From UBA8337 sp965221415 (GTDB taxonomy: Bacteria > Pseudomonadota > Alphaproteobacteria > RS24): a DNA stretch of 64,000 nucleotides. The position numbers were made by a program, and so were the translations under genes. Below the pieces are notes generated by a model. That model did not search any database and was not told the origin of the DNA. It saw only the letters and a program-made list of their open reading frames with translations. The stretch covers positions 434,001 to 498,000 of the forward strand of contig OZ244887.1 in assembly GCA_965221415.1 (NCBI GenBank), read 5' to 3'. This document shows, piece after piece, positions 36,173-44,352 of this stretch. Within the stretch, counting starts at the first letter, position 1. Every line of letters begins with the position of its first letter.

Positions 36173-37564
36173 CTATTTTGGCGCAATCATATCTTCTGGG
36201 CGCACCGCAGCGTCGAATTCTTCTTCGGTGACAAAGCCGAGCGCGACGGCTTCTTCGCGCAGGGTTGTGCCATTTTTATGCGCTGTTTTGGCGACTTTCG
36301 TGGCGTTGTCATAGCCAATGCTGGGTGCTAAGGCGGTAACCAGCATCAGCGAGCGTGCCATCAAGTCAGCGATGTTTTCTTCATTGGCCTCGATGCCGAT
36401 AACGCAATTATCGCTAAAGCTGACGGCTGCATCGCCCAATAGGCGAATGGATTGCAGCACATTATTGGCGATGACGGGCTTGTAGACGTTAAGTTCGAAA
36501 TGGCCTTGCGAGCCGGCAAAAGAAACGGCTGTGTTGTTGCCCATCACTTGCGCGCACACCATGGTGAGCGCCTCGCATTGGGTCGGGTTGACCTTGCCGG
36601 GCATGATGGATGAGCCGGGTTCATTTTCGGGCAGGCTCAATTCGCCCAAGCCAGAGCGTGGCCCTGAGCCTAAAAGGCGAATATCATTGGCGATTTTGAA
36701 CAGCGACACAGCGGTTTCGTTTAAAGCACCATGCGCTTCGACCATCGCGTCATGCGTGGCGAGTGCCTCGAATTTGTTGGCGGCGGTGACGAAGGGCAGT
36801 TTTGTGTAGGCGGCGACTTGGTCTGCGAAACTCTCGGCGAAGCCTATTTTAGCGTTGATACCAGTGCCGACGGCTGTGCCGCCTTGGGCGAGTTCATATA
36901 GTTTGGGGAGCGTGGCTTCGACGCGTTTGATGCTGTTTTCGACCATCGCGACATAGCCAGAAAACTCTTGCCCCAAGGTGAGCGGGGTGGCGTCTTGCGT
37001 ATGGGTACGGCCAATTTTGATGATGTCTTTGAATTTTTGTTTTTTATCGTTGAGCGCATTGGCGAGTTGCTGCAAGGCGGGCAGCAGCAAGTGAACAATT
37101 TGCTCGGCTGCGGCGATGTGCATAGCTGTTGGAAAAGTGTCGTTGGACGATTGGCTGCGATTGCAGTGGTCGTTTGGGTGGACGGGTTCTTTCGAGCCCA
37201 TTGTGCCGCCGAGCAGTTCGATGGCGCGGTTTGCGATAACCTCATTGGCGTTCATATTTGATTGCGTGCCAGAGCCTGTTTGCCAAACGACAAGCGGGAA
37301 ATGGTCATTGAGTTTGCCCTCGGCGACTTCTTCGGCTGATTGCACGATGGCATCGCCAATGTCGCTTTCCAGATTATCGAGCGCCATATTGGCTTTTGCG
37401 GCGGACATTTTGACGATACCCAAAGCCCGCACAAGCGGCAGCGGCATGACTTCAGTGCCGATTTTGAAATTGCCCAATGAGCGTTGCGTCTGTGCGCCCC
37501 AATATTTATCGGCGGGGACTTTTAACGCGCCAAAGCTATCGGTTTCTGTGCGTGTGTTAGCCAT
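36173..37564 (-). CDS. fumC: Fumarate hydratase, class II
   Basis: A 463-residue cytoplasmic enzyme of the citric-acid cycle converting fumarate to malate without an iron-sulfur cluster. The fumarase/aspartase signature GSSIMPGKVNPTQCEAL is intact. SGSGTQSNMNANEVIANRA, HPNDHCNRSQSSNDTFPTAMH and GRTHTQDATPLTLGQEFSGY supply the remaining active-site segments. The length matches the class. AAAGGAGAGAG precedes the ATG. It is followed on the same strand by the ribbon-helix-helix gene. Confidence 0.98.
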   Translation of the reverse strand: MANTRTETDSFGALKVPADKYWGAQTQRSLGNFKIGTEVMPLPLVRALGIVKMSAAKANMALDNLESDIGDAIVQSAEEVAEGKLNDHFPLVVWQTGSGTQSNMNANEVIANRAIELLGGTMGSKEPVHPNDHCNRSQSSNDTFPTAMHIAAAEQIVHLLLPALQQLANALNDKKQKFKDIIKIGRTHTQDATPLTLGQEFSGYVAMVENSIKRVEATLPKLYELAQGGTAVGTGINAKIGFAESFADQVAAYTKLPFVTAANKFEALATHDAMVEAHGALNETAVSLFKIANDIRLLGSGPRSGLGELSLPENEPGSSIMPGKVNPTQCEALTMVCAQVMGNNTAVSFAGSQGHFELNVYKPVIANNVLQSIRLLGDAAVSFSDNCVIGIEANEENIADLMARSLMLVTALAPSIGYDNATKVAKTAHKNGTTLREEAVALGFVTEEEFDAAVRPEDMIAPK

Positions 37565-37587
37565 ATAGTCTCTCTCCTTTTTATATC

Positions 37588-38076
37588 TTAAGGCTTATCA
37601 CGAAAATTATCGAGACTGACAACTTCGCCCGAAGATTTATCAGCCGCTTCGGGTATTTCATCTGGCACTGTTTCTTCTTCAATCATATCGGGGGGCATGT
37701 CGGGCGGCTCAACATCGAACATCAGTCCGAAGGCGACGGACGGGTCGTAGAATTTCGATAGGGCGGCGAACGGCACGTGCAAATCTTCTGGTGTGTTGTT
37801 GAAGTTCAGCGTGACGCGGAACCCGTCCTCGTCGACGTGTAAGTTTTTATATTGGTTTTGCAGCACGATGGTTATTTCTTCTGGGTGATTGGCGCGCAAT
37901 GCGTCCGACATGACGACGCCTTGGCTTTGCGTGTAATAGGTTATGTAAAAGTGATGCGCGCCTGCCAGACCATCGGTGGCGGCTTCGCGCAAAACATCGC
38001 GTACCATATTCAAAAGGGCGGCTTGAGCGCGGTCGGCATATTGGTAGTGGTCGTTGGCGGGGGGGGTGTCGGACAT
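37588..38076 (-). CDS. sspB: ClpXP adaptor protein SspB, alphaproteobacterial type
   Basis: A protein of about 162 residues. The N-terminal two thirds match the alpha-type SspB fold: HHFYITYYTQSQGVVMSDALRANHPEEITIVLQNQYKNL and LHVPFAALSKFYDPSVAFGLMF. An acidic linker follows, and a short C-terminal peptide ends in VVSLDNFRDK, the type of tail that docks on ClpX. SspB brings tmRNA-tagged proteins to ClpXP for degradation. The gene lies directly downstream of ssrA on the same strand. I prefer the ATG at 38076 (GGAAAG upstream); an ATG at 38088 is possible. Confidence 0.9.
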   Translation of the reverse strand: MSDTPPANDHYQYADRAQAALLNMVRDVLREAATDGLAGAHHFYITYYTQSQGVVMSDALRANHPEEITIVLQNQYKNLHVDEDGFRVTLNFNNTPEDLHVPFAALSKFYDPSVAFGLMFDVEPPDMPPDMIEEETVPDEIPEAADKSSGEVVSLDNFRDKP

Positions 38077-38101
38077 GAGGCTTTCCATAGGCAGCAGCGT
38101 T

Positions 38102-38137
38102 AAAAAAGTGGAAGGCTTCTGTTGCCAGGTGCCTTCC
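38102..38137 (-). terminator. Terminator of ssrA
   Basis: Read on the minus strand, GGAAGGC (38137-38131) pairs with GCCTTCC (38116-38110). Six T residues follow at 38107-38102. The stem is 7 bp with a 14-base loop. It closes the tmRNA transcript about 30 bases before the sspB start. Confidence 0.8.
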
Positions 38138-38415
38138 GAACCCCGCCAGCACTTGCGAGAGCACTGGACTTGAAGTGAAGTTCGTGACTGCTTACGCAGC
38201 GACGGCTACTTCCGCATAGTTGTCATTTGCAACTACTAAAATGGTCCGATAACGATGGTACCATGCCGGGCGACGGATACATCCTTTACGCCCTCGTCGA
38301 TCCTAATTCGCCCCCAAAGCTCTGTAGGAATTGGTGGAGGCGCCGGGTTCTGCCCCCGGGTCCGATAGGTTTATTACGAAGCCCGTTTATCGCCATAGTC
38401 AGTAAACTGACGCTG
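38108..38415 (-). ncRNA. ssrA: tmRNA, two-piece circularly permuted form
   Basis: On the minus strand the acceptor piece comes first and ends ...CGGCGCCTCCACCA at 38332. A spacer of about 16 bases follows, then the coding piece begins GGGGGCGAATTAGGATCGACG at 38315. The first seven bases of the coding piece pair with CGCCTCC of the acceptor piece, including the G3-U70 pair recognised by alanyl-tRNA synthetase. The T-arm is CCGGG/CCCGG around GGCAGAA. This order is the permuted gene known from alphaproteobacteria. The 5' end of the acceptor piece is approximate. TTGTCA at 38452-38447 may be its -35 box. Confidence 0.93.
38192..38230 (-). other. tmRNA tag reading frame
   Basis: GCA at 38230 is the resume codon. 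Twelve codons encode ANDNYAEVAVAA and end in TAA at 38194-38192. With the tRNA-borne alanine the tag would be A-ANDNYAEVAVAA. The N-terminal part is the SspB-binding segment and the final VAA the ClpX-binding end. Confidence 0.92.
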
Positions 38416-38538
38416 TATAAATACCCTATTTGGGCGCAAATTTATATGACAAATAAATTTAATTTTATGTTGGGGGTAATTGGCTGTCTGGCGCATCATT
38501 TTTTTGTGATGGGTGCGATTCCTTGGTAATTATGAAGC

Positions 38539-39351
38539 GTGGAACAATATGTTGACCTCCTTGGCCGCGTCTTGCAAACAGGCGTGAAGCGTGATGACCG
38601 CACAGGCACAGGTACGTTGTCGGTGTTTGGTCACCAAATGCGGTTTAATCTGTCGGCTGGCTTTCCGATGATGACGACGAAGAAGCTGCACTATAAATCG
38701 ATTATCCATGAGCTTTTGTGGTTTCTTTCGGGCGACACGAATATTGCCTATTTGAAAGAAAATGGCGTGTCTATTTGGGATGATTGGGCGGATGAAGCGG
38801 GTGATTTGGGGCCGGTTTACGGCAAGCAATGGCGCAGTTGGCAAACCCCAGGGGGTGCGCATATTGACCAAATTGAACAGCTTGTTGCGCAGATAAAGAG
38901 TAATCCTGAATCGCGCCGCCACATTGTAACGGCGTGGAATCCAGCCGATGTCGAGAATATGGCATTGCCGCCGTGCCATTGCTTGTTTCAGTTTTACGTT
39001 GCCCCGCCGCGCAATGGTGGCAAAGCGAAGCTATCGTGCCAACTATATCAACGCTCGGCTGATATTTTTCTCGGTGTGCCGTTTAATATCGCGTCTTATG
39101 CGCTGTTGACGCAAATGCTGGCGCAGGTTTGCGATATGGAAGCGGGCGATTTTGTGCATACGCTGGGCGATGCGCATCTTTATCTTAATCATATCGACCA
39201 AGCCAAAGAACAGCTCATGCGCAAGCCCGGTCGGCTGCCGAGTCTGGTTATCAATCCAGAGAAAACCGATATTTTTGATTTTGTCTATGATGATTTCGAA
39301 CTGGTTGATTATGTGGCACAAGCGCATATTCCTGCGCCTATTGCTGTGTAA
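38539..39351 (+). CDS. thyA: Thymidylate synthase
   Basis: A 270-residue cytoplasmic enzyme making dTMP from dUMP with methylene-tetrahydrofolate. The phosphate-binding RDDRTGTGTLSVFG motif is near the start. The catalytic Cys lies in ALPPCHCLFQFYV, and QLYQRSADIFLGVPFNIASYALL and HTLGDAHLYLNHIDQA follow. The start is a GTG at 38539 with only a weak ribosome site (GAAG). The first residues (MEQYVDLLGRVLQTG) align with the usual N-terminus. About 120 bases of A/T-rich sequence separate it from the divergent tmRNA gene. It precedes folA by two bases, a common pairing. Confidence 0.97.
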   Translation: MEQYVDLLGRVLQTGVKRDDRTGTGTLSVFGHQMRFNLSAGFPMMTTKKLHYKSIIHELLWFLSGDTNIAYLKENGVSIWDDWADEAGDLGPVYGKQWRSWQTPGGAHIDQIEQLVAQIKSNPESRRHIVTAWNPADVENMALPPCHCLFQFYVAPPRNGGKAKLSCQLYQRSADIFLGVPFNIASYALLTQMLAQVCDMEAGDFVHTLGDAHLYLNHIDQAKEQLMRKPGRLPSLVINPEKTDIFDFVYDDFELVDYVAQAHIPAPIAV

Positions 39352-39353
39352 AT

Positions 39354-39848
39354 ATGCGCTCGATTCAGATGATTGTGGCGGTGGCCGAAAACGGCGTTAT
39401 CGGCAAGGATGGCGCGATGCCGTGGCGATTGCCGTCTGATTTGGCGCATTTCAAGCAGGTCACAATGGGATGCCCTGTGGTGATGGGACGCTTGACGTGG
39501 GAGTCGATTGGGCAGGCTTTGTCGGGGCGGCAGAATATTGTGATTAGCCGCCGCGCGTTTGAAGTACCAGATGGGGTAGAATTGGTGCAGTCGGCTGAGC
39601 AGGCTCTGGCGGTGGCGGGCGATGCGACGACGGTGATGATTATTGGCGGCGGGCAGATTTACAAGATTTTTGAACCGATGGCGGATATGATTCATTTGAC
39701 GCAGGTTCATACAGTGCCTGATGGCGATACGTTTTTTGCGTTGGCGCAGCCTGACATGTGGCAGGAAGTCGCTCGTCAGAGATTTTCGGCTGGCGAAAAA
39801 GATAGCGCGGACTATAGTTTTATTACTTTAAAGCGTGGGCAGAAATAG
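39354..39848 (+). CDS. folA: Dihydrofolate reductase
   Basis: A 164-residue enzyme regenerating tetrahydrofolate after the ThyA reaction. The N-terminal substrate and cofactor site is IVAVAENGVIGKDGAMPWRLPSDLAHFKQVTMG, with Asp at the usual catalytic place (SDLAHFK). VVMGRLTWESIG and VMIIGGGQIYKIF are the NADPH-binding stretches. Length and order are normal. It follows thyA by two bases, so both are in one transcript. Confidence 0.96.
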   Translation: MRSIQMIVAVAENGVIGKDGAMPWRLPSDLAHFKQVTMGCPVVMGRLTWESIGQALSGRQNIVISRRAFEVPDGVELVQSAEQALAVAGDATTVMIIGGGQIYKIFEPMADMIHLTQVHTVPDGDTFFALAQPDMWQEVARQRFSAGEKDSADYSFITLKRGQK

Positions 39849-39857
39849 GAGGGTTTT

Positions 39858-40769
39858 ATGTTTGAGATGGCTTCTGGACTTAAGTTCCCTGAAGGGCCGA
39901 TTGCGATGCTGGATGGCTCGGTCATTTTGGTTGAGATTGCGCGTGGCACGTTAAGCCGCGTGACGCCTGATGGCGAGGTGACGGTGATTGCGGATTTGGG
40001 GGGCGGCCCGAACGGTGCGGCTCTTGGGCCTGATGGGGCGGTTTATGTGTGCAATAATGGCGGCTTTGCTTGGCAGACGAATAATGGGGCTTTGATACCG
40101 GATGGCATTGCGGCGGATTATTCGGGCGGGCGCATCGAGCGCGTTGACCTCGCCACAGGCGAGGTGCGCGTCTTATATACTGAATGCAATGGCGTGCCGT
40201 TGCGCGGGCCAAACGATATTGTGTTCGACAAGCAAGGCGGATTTTGGTTCACCGATTTGGGCAAAATGTTCGGTCGGTTGAAAGATAGCGGCGCGCTGTT
40301 TTATGCCACGATTGATGGCCAGCACATTGAAGAAAAAGTGTTTCCCGTTGAAACCGCCAATGGCGTGGGGCTTAGCCCGAATGAAGACTTTGTTTATGTC
40401 GCCGAAACCACAGGCGCACGGCTCTGGCGGTGGGAGTTAAGCGGGGCGGGCGAAATCAAAGGTCGCGCCAGCACGGGGCAAAAGGCGTTTGTCGCGTCGC
40501 CTGCGGGGTATAGTTTTTTCGATTCAATGGCCGTCGAAGCCGATGGCACGGTTTGCGTGGCGACGCTGTCGAATGGTGGTATCTCGCGGATAAATCCAGA
40601 GACGGGCGATATTCGCCATGTGCCAGTGGATGACCTTATGACGACGAATATTTGCTTTGGCGGGGAAGATTTAAAAACCGCTTATATCACGGCCTCGACC
40701 ACGGGTCGGTTGCTGAAAACAGAATGGGAGGCCGCAGGCTTGCCGCTTAATTTTTTGAATGTTTCGTAA
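39858..40769 (+). CDS. SMP-30/gluconolactonase family protein
   Basis: A 303-residue soluble six-bladed beta-propeller of the SGL family. Family motifs are GLKFPEGPIAMLDGSVILVEI at the start, GPNGAALGPDGAVYVCNN, PLRGPNDIVFDKQGGFWFTDLG and NGVGLSPNEDFVYVAET. The conserved Glu, Asn and Asp residues coordinate a metal. Members hydrolyse sugar or other lactones, and the exact substrate cannot be read here. AGGAGG precedes the ATG nine bases after folA. It overlaps the convergent mrp gene by 23 bp. Confidence 0.88.
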   Translation: MFEMASGLKFPEGPIAMLDGSVILVEIARGTLSRVTPDGEVTVIADLGGGPNGAALGPDGAVYVCNNGGFAWQTNNGALIPDGIAADYSGGRIERVDLATGEVRVLYTECNGVPLRGPNDIVFDKQGGFWFTDLGKMFGRLKDSGALFYATIDGQHIEEKVFPVETANGVGLSPNEDFVYVAETTGARLWRWELSGAGEIKGRASTGQKAFVASPAGYSFFDSMAVEADGTVCVATLSNGGISRINPETGDIRHVPVDDLMTTNICFGGEDLKTAYITASTTGRLLKTEWEAAGLPLNFLNVS

Positions 40770-41817
40770 GTTTTTCGAGTAACGCGCTGGCCATTTTGTC
40801 GAAAACCTGTCCCTCGTCGGTACTGGCGACGGGCAGGCCGCTTTCATTGGCTTTTTGTATATCAGCATCGAGCGGCACGGCGACGAGATGCGCGAGTCCG
40901 AGCTGGGTGGCGAGCGCAGTGCCGCCTTCGCCAAACGGAAATAATTTACTGCCATCAGGACTTTGCATATAGGCCATGTTTTCGACCAAGCCAAAAACGG
41001 GAATCTGAGTTTTCTCGAACATGGCAATCGCGCGCTTTACATCGGCGGTTGCTAGGCTCGATGGCGTGGTGACAACGACCGCGCCCGTCACGGGGATGCG
41101 CTGCGCCATGGTGAGTTGAATATCGCCCGTGCCGGGTGGCATATCCATGACGAGGATGTCTAGCTCTGGCCATGCGACATCGTCGAGCATTTGAATGAGC
41201 GCGCTTTGTACCATAGGCCCGCGCCAAATCATGGCTTGTTCTGGCGTTACCATATAGCCAATCGACATGGTGTGGATGCCATGGTGCTGGATGGGGATGA
41301 GTTTTTTGGCTTCGTTTACATCGGGTTTTTCGGTGATGTTTAAAAGCTGCGGCGCGGATGGGCCGTAAATGTCTGCGTCTAGCAAGCCGACGCGGCTTCC
41401 TTGTTTGGCCAGAGAAATCGCCAAATTGACCGCGATGGTCGATTTGCCAACGCCGCCCTTACCAGAGGCAATCGCGATAACCGCGCTGATGCGCTGAAAC
41501 ACCTCTGGCACTTGGGTGTTGGCACCTCCATGTGGGGCATGCGGCTGTTTATTTTCGGGTTGGGCTTGTTTGTGCGCCGTTAGCACACAGGTGACCGACA
41601 CAACGCCTGCGACATCGCGCACGGCGGCTTCGGCCATTTCTTTTACTTGGTTGATATCGCCGCTGTCGAGGCCGTCGACTTCAAGCGAGAATCCAATATT
41701 GCCTTGCTTGATAACCAGACCTTGCACGCGGTCTGCGCCTATCAGGGATTGCTCATCGCGCGGGGCAATGATGCTGTCCAATGCGTTGCGGATGTCTTGT
41801 TCGCTTGGCGTGCTCAT
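40747..41817 (-). CDS. mrp: Mrp/ApbC-family iron-sulfur cluster carrier ATPase
   Basis: A 356-residue protein. An N-terminal MIP18-type domain (DIRNALDSIIAPRDEQSLIGADRVQGL) precedes a linker and a ParA-like P-loop ATPase, with deviant Walker A IASGKGGVGKSTIAVNLAISLAKQG and Walker B DILVMDMPPGTGDIQL. The family delivers iron-sulfur clusters to apoproteins. The CxxC that binds the bridging cluster in ApbC/Nbp35 is absent: after LVENMAYM the sequence reads QSPDG. Similar losses occur in other alphaproteobacterial members, so cluster binding here must differ or be absent. Confidence 0.93.
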   Translation of the reverse strand: MSTPSEQDIRNALDSIIAPRDEQSLIGADRVQGLVIKQGNIGFSLEVDGLDSGDINQVKEMAEAAVRDVAGVVSVTCVLTAHKQAQPENKQPHAPHGGANTQVPEVFQRISAVIAIASGKGGVGKSTIAVNLAISLAKQGSRVGLLDADIYGPSAPQLLNITEKPDVNEAKKLIPIQHHGIHTMSIGYMVTPEQAMIWRGPMVQSALIQMLDDVAWPELDILVMDMPPGTGDIQLTMAQRIPVTGAVVVTTPSSLATADVKRAIAMFEKTQIPVFGLVENMAYMQSPDGSKLFPFGEGGTALATQLGLAHLVAVPLDADIQKANESGLPVASTDEGQVFDKMASALLEKLTKHSKN

Positions 41818-41826
41818 CGTTAAAAC

Positions 41827-41848
41827 TTTCTGTCATTTTTTCTGTCAT
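41827..41848. repeat. 10-bp direct repeat upstream of mrp
   Basis: TTTCTGTCAT occurs twice, at 41827-41836 and 41839-41848, with a 12-bp period, directly upstream of the mrp start. It could be a binding site or chance. The rest of the 190-bp gap to hflK is A/T-rich and holds the hflK promoter candidate. Confidence 0.4.
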
Positions 41849-41941
41849 CTTCGGTGGGCTTCAAAAATATACCCTGCTGCTTCCCATATCAGGCTATAAG
41901 GTATATGAGCAACATCTTATATATAGAGCAGATAAGTGCCA

Positions 41942-41970
41942 TTGTATGATAGGGCAAGCTGGCCTATAAC
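41942..41970 (+). promoter_or_regulatory. Predicted promoter of hflK-hflC-DUF2065-degP
   Basis: TTGTAT at 41942-41947 and TATAAC at 41965-41970 are separated by 17 bp. They end about 40 bases before the hflK ATG. The -10 box matches five of six consensus bases, the -35 box three or four. Confidence 0.45.
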
Positions 41971-42008
41971 GCATAGACTTATTGATGCGCCTATTACGGA
42001 GGACTTTC

Positions 42009-43154
42009 ATGTCTTGGGACAATAATTCTAACGATAACCAGAACCCATGGGGGTCGAGTGGGTCGGGCGGGTCGAATGGCTCGGGCAATTCGGGCGGCTC
42101 TGGTGGTAGGCATGGCTCTAATCGGGGGGGCAATCGCGGGTCAAGCGGTAATGAGCCAGACCTTGATGAGATAATCCGCCAGATGCAGAAACGCTTTCGC
42201 AAACTCATACCGGGAGCCGGTGGCTCATCTGGGGTGGTGGTGATTTTGGCCGTATTGCTGGGTCTGTGGACGGTAAGCGGATTTTATCGTGTTGGCGCGG
42301 ATGAGCAGGGCGTGGTGCTGCGTTTTGGTAAGTTCCATACGCAAACCGCGCCGGGGCTGAATTATCATCTGCCGTGGCCGATTGAGACCGCCATTACGCC
42401 GAAGGTAACGACGGTTAATCGTGTTGATATTGGTATGCGGGCGGGCGATGATCGTCGCTCGTCGGGTGTTGTGCGTGATGTGCCAGAAGAAAGCCTGATG
42501 CTGACGGGCGATGAAAACATCGTTGATGTTGATTTCTCGGTTTTTTGGTTGATTACCGATGCGCCGGATTTTTTGTTTAACATTCAAAACCCGAATGGCA
42601 CGGTCAAGGCGGTTGCTGAAAGCACGATGCGCGAGATTGTCGGTCAGAATGATATTCAGCCTATTTTGACTGAGCAGCGTCAAACCAATGAAGAGCAGGT
42701 TAAGATGCTGATGCAAGAGACGTTGGATAATTATGGCTCGGGCATTGAAATCACGCAGGTGAAGATGCAGAAGGTTGACCCTCCTGCTGCGGTGATTGAC
42801 TCGTTCCGCGATGTGCAAGCCGCCCGTGCTGACCAAGAGCGCGCGCGCAACGAAGCCAATAGTTATGCCAATCGTGTGGTTCCTGAGGCGCAAGGTGAAG
42901 CGGTGAGTATTCGCCGTGATGCAGAAGCCTATCGGGCGCAAACCGTCGCTGAAGCTGATGGTGAAGCGACGCGCTTTGCATCGATTTATGATGAGTATCG
43001 CTCGGCGCGTGGTGTCACCCGCGAGCGCATATTCTTGGAGACTTTAGAAAAAGTATTAGGCCGCACCAATAAGGTCATTATCGAGCAGGAGGGGCAGGGT
43101 GTTGTGCCATATCTGCCGCTTGACCAGTTAACGCGCAAACCGGAGGCAAAATAA
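42009..43154 (+). CDS. hflK: FtsH protease modulator HflK
   Basis: A 381-residue membrane protein of the SPFH/stomatin family. It forms with HflC a large cage around FtsH. The N-terminal ~45 residues are cytoplasmic and made of Gly, Ser and Asn repeats (GSSGSGGSNGSGNSGGSGG), encoded by short imperfect GGGTCG-type repeats. One membrane segment follows (VVVILAVLLGLWTVSGFY), then the SPFH domain with GVVLRFGKFHTQTAPGLNYHLPWP. The ATG at 42009 has CGGAGGA ten bases upstream. The stop shares a base with the hflC ATG (TAATG). Confidence 0.95.
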   Translation: MSWDNNSNDNQNPWGSSGSGGSNGSGNSGGSGGRHGSNRGGNRGSSGNEPDLDEIIRQMQKRFRKLIPGAGGSSGVVVILAVLLGLWTVSGFYRVGADEQGVVLRFGKFHTQTAPGLNYHLPWPIETAITPKVTTVNRVDIGMRAGDDRRSSGVVRDVPEESLMLTGDENIVDVDFSVFWLITDAPDFLFNIQNPNGTVKAVAESTMREIVGQNDIQPILTEQRQTNEEQVKMLMQETLDNYGSGIEITQVKMQKVDPPAAVIDSFRDVQAARADQERARNEANSYANRVVPEAQGEAVSIRRDAEAYRAQTVAEADGEATRFASIYDEYRSARGVTRERIFLETLEKVLGRTNKVIIEQEGQGVVPYLPLDQLTRKPEAK

Positions 43155-44158
43155 TGCAACGTCTAGGATTGATTGTCGTTTTATTTCTTGTCGCGCTGGG
43201 TGTTTTGGCGTCGGCGGCTCTTTTCACGGTGCATCAGACGCAGCAGGCGTTGGTTTTGCAGTTTGGCGACCCGCGTCGGGTTATCAGCGAGCCGGGGCTG
43301 CATTTTAAAGTGCCGTTTGTGCAGAATGTGATTTTTGTCGATAAGCGTATCCTTGATTTGGATACGCCAGCGGAGGAGCTGATTGCGTCTGACCAGAAAC
43401 GTTTGGTGGTGGATGCCTTTACGCGTTATCGCATTGTTGACCCGTTGCAATTCTATAAGGCTCTGCGGGATGAGCGTCGTGCGCGTTCGCGTCTTGCGGC
43501 GTTGGTGTCATCTTCGATGCGCTCGGTATTGGGTGAGGAGGAGTTTCAGGCGGTGGTGCGCGATAAGCGTTCAGAATTGATGAGCCGCATCACGCGCTTG
43601 GTTAATGAGCAGGCGGCTGATTTTGGCATTGAGATTGTTGATGTGCGTATTCGTCGTGCTGATTTGCCTCAAGCGAATAGTCAGGCGATTTATCGCCGTA
43701 TGCAAACCGAGCGTGAGCAAGAGGCGGCTGAGTTCCGTGCGCGTGGTCAAGAGGTTGCCCGTGCGATTCGTGCGCAAGCTAATAAGCAAGTGACGGTGCT
43801 GCTGGCCGAAGCGACCCGCGACAGTGAGATTATTCGGGGGCAGGGTGATGGGTGTCGTAACCGTGTGTTTGCGCGTGTGTTTGGCCAAGACCCTGACTTT
43901 TTTGCTTTTTATCGCTCGATGCAGGCTTATGAGACAGCGTTGGGAGAAGAAGGCACGACGATGGTGATGTCGCCTGATAGTGCGTTTTTCCAGTTCTTTA
44001 AAAACCCGAATAGCGTTTTAGCGCCCAGTAAGACGGGTACGGTGGAACGCGATGCGCGGGTTAATGTGCGTAAGTTGATAGCGGATGACGGGTCGCTGAG
44101 CCTGGCGCTATGCCCAGAAATCGCGGCTAATTTGAAATCTGAGGAAGCAGCCAACTAA
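43154..44158 (+). CDS. hflC: FtsH protease modulator HflC
   Basis: A 334-residue partner of HflK with an N-terminal membrane anchor (LIVVLFLVALGVLASAALFTV). The SPFH domain contains ALVLQFGDPRRVISEPGLHFKVPF, and a long charged helix (RMQTEREQEAAEFRARGQEVARAIRAQA) follows. The C-terminal EEGTTMVMSPDSAFFQFFKNP is typical of HflC. It controls access of membrane proteins to FtsH. Translation is coupled to hflK, and the next small gene starts one base after its stop. Confidence 0.95.
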   Translation: MQRLGLIVVLFLVALGVLASAALFTVHQTQQALVLQFGDPRRVISEPGLHFKVPFVQNVIFVDKRILDLDTPAEELIASDQKRLVVDAFTRYRIVDPLQFYKALRDERRARSRLAALVSSSMRSVLGEEEFQAVVRDKRSELMSRITRLVNEQAADFGIEIVDVRIRRADLPQANSQAIYRRMQTEREQEAAEFRARGQEVARAIRAQANKQVTVLLAEATRDSEIIRGQGDGCRNRVFARVFGQDPDFFAFYRSMQAYETALGEEGTTMVMSPDSAFFQFFKNPNSVLAPSKTGTVERDARVNVRKLIADDGSLSLALCPEIAANLKSEEAAN

Positions 44159-44344
44159 ATGTTGGAAAAAGTCATTTTGGCTTTTGGTGTGGTGTTGGCT
44201 TTTGAAGGTGCGTTGTATGCCCTTTTTCCGACATTTTTGCGTTCTATGGTAAAGCAGATAGAGATGGTCAGCGATGTATCCCTCCGTTTGGGTGGGTTGG
44301 TTGCGTTGGCTGTTGGAACTGCCGTCATATGGCTGCTTGGATAG
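44159..44344 (+). CDS. DUF2065 (YjeT-like) small membrane protein
   Basis: A 61-residue protein with two predicted membrane segments (VILAFGVVLAFEGALYALFP and GGLVALAVGTAVIWLLG) joined by a short polar loop. Sequence and size fit the DUF2065 family, which sits next to hflC in many proteobacteria. The function is unknown to me. It begins immediately after the hflC stop and reaches almost to the degP start. Its fixed place between hflC and degP points to membrane protein quality control. Confidence 0.8.
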   Translation: MLEKVILAFGVVLAFEGALYALFPTFLRSMVKQIEMVSDVSLRLGGLVALAVGTAVIWLLG

Positions 44345-44352
44345 GACATGAA

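Noticed and set aside
38227..38529. Plus-strand frame of 100 codons after sspB
   Set aside because: It runs across the tmRNA gene on the opposite strand. The conserved RNA features explain the sequence.
41755..41848. Upstream frame starting with repeated MTEKMTES overlapping the mrp start
   Set aside because: It is out of frame with mrp, very short and lacks a ribosome site. The repeat itself is recorded separately.
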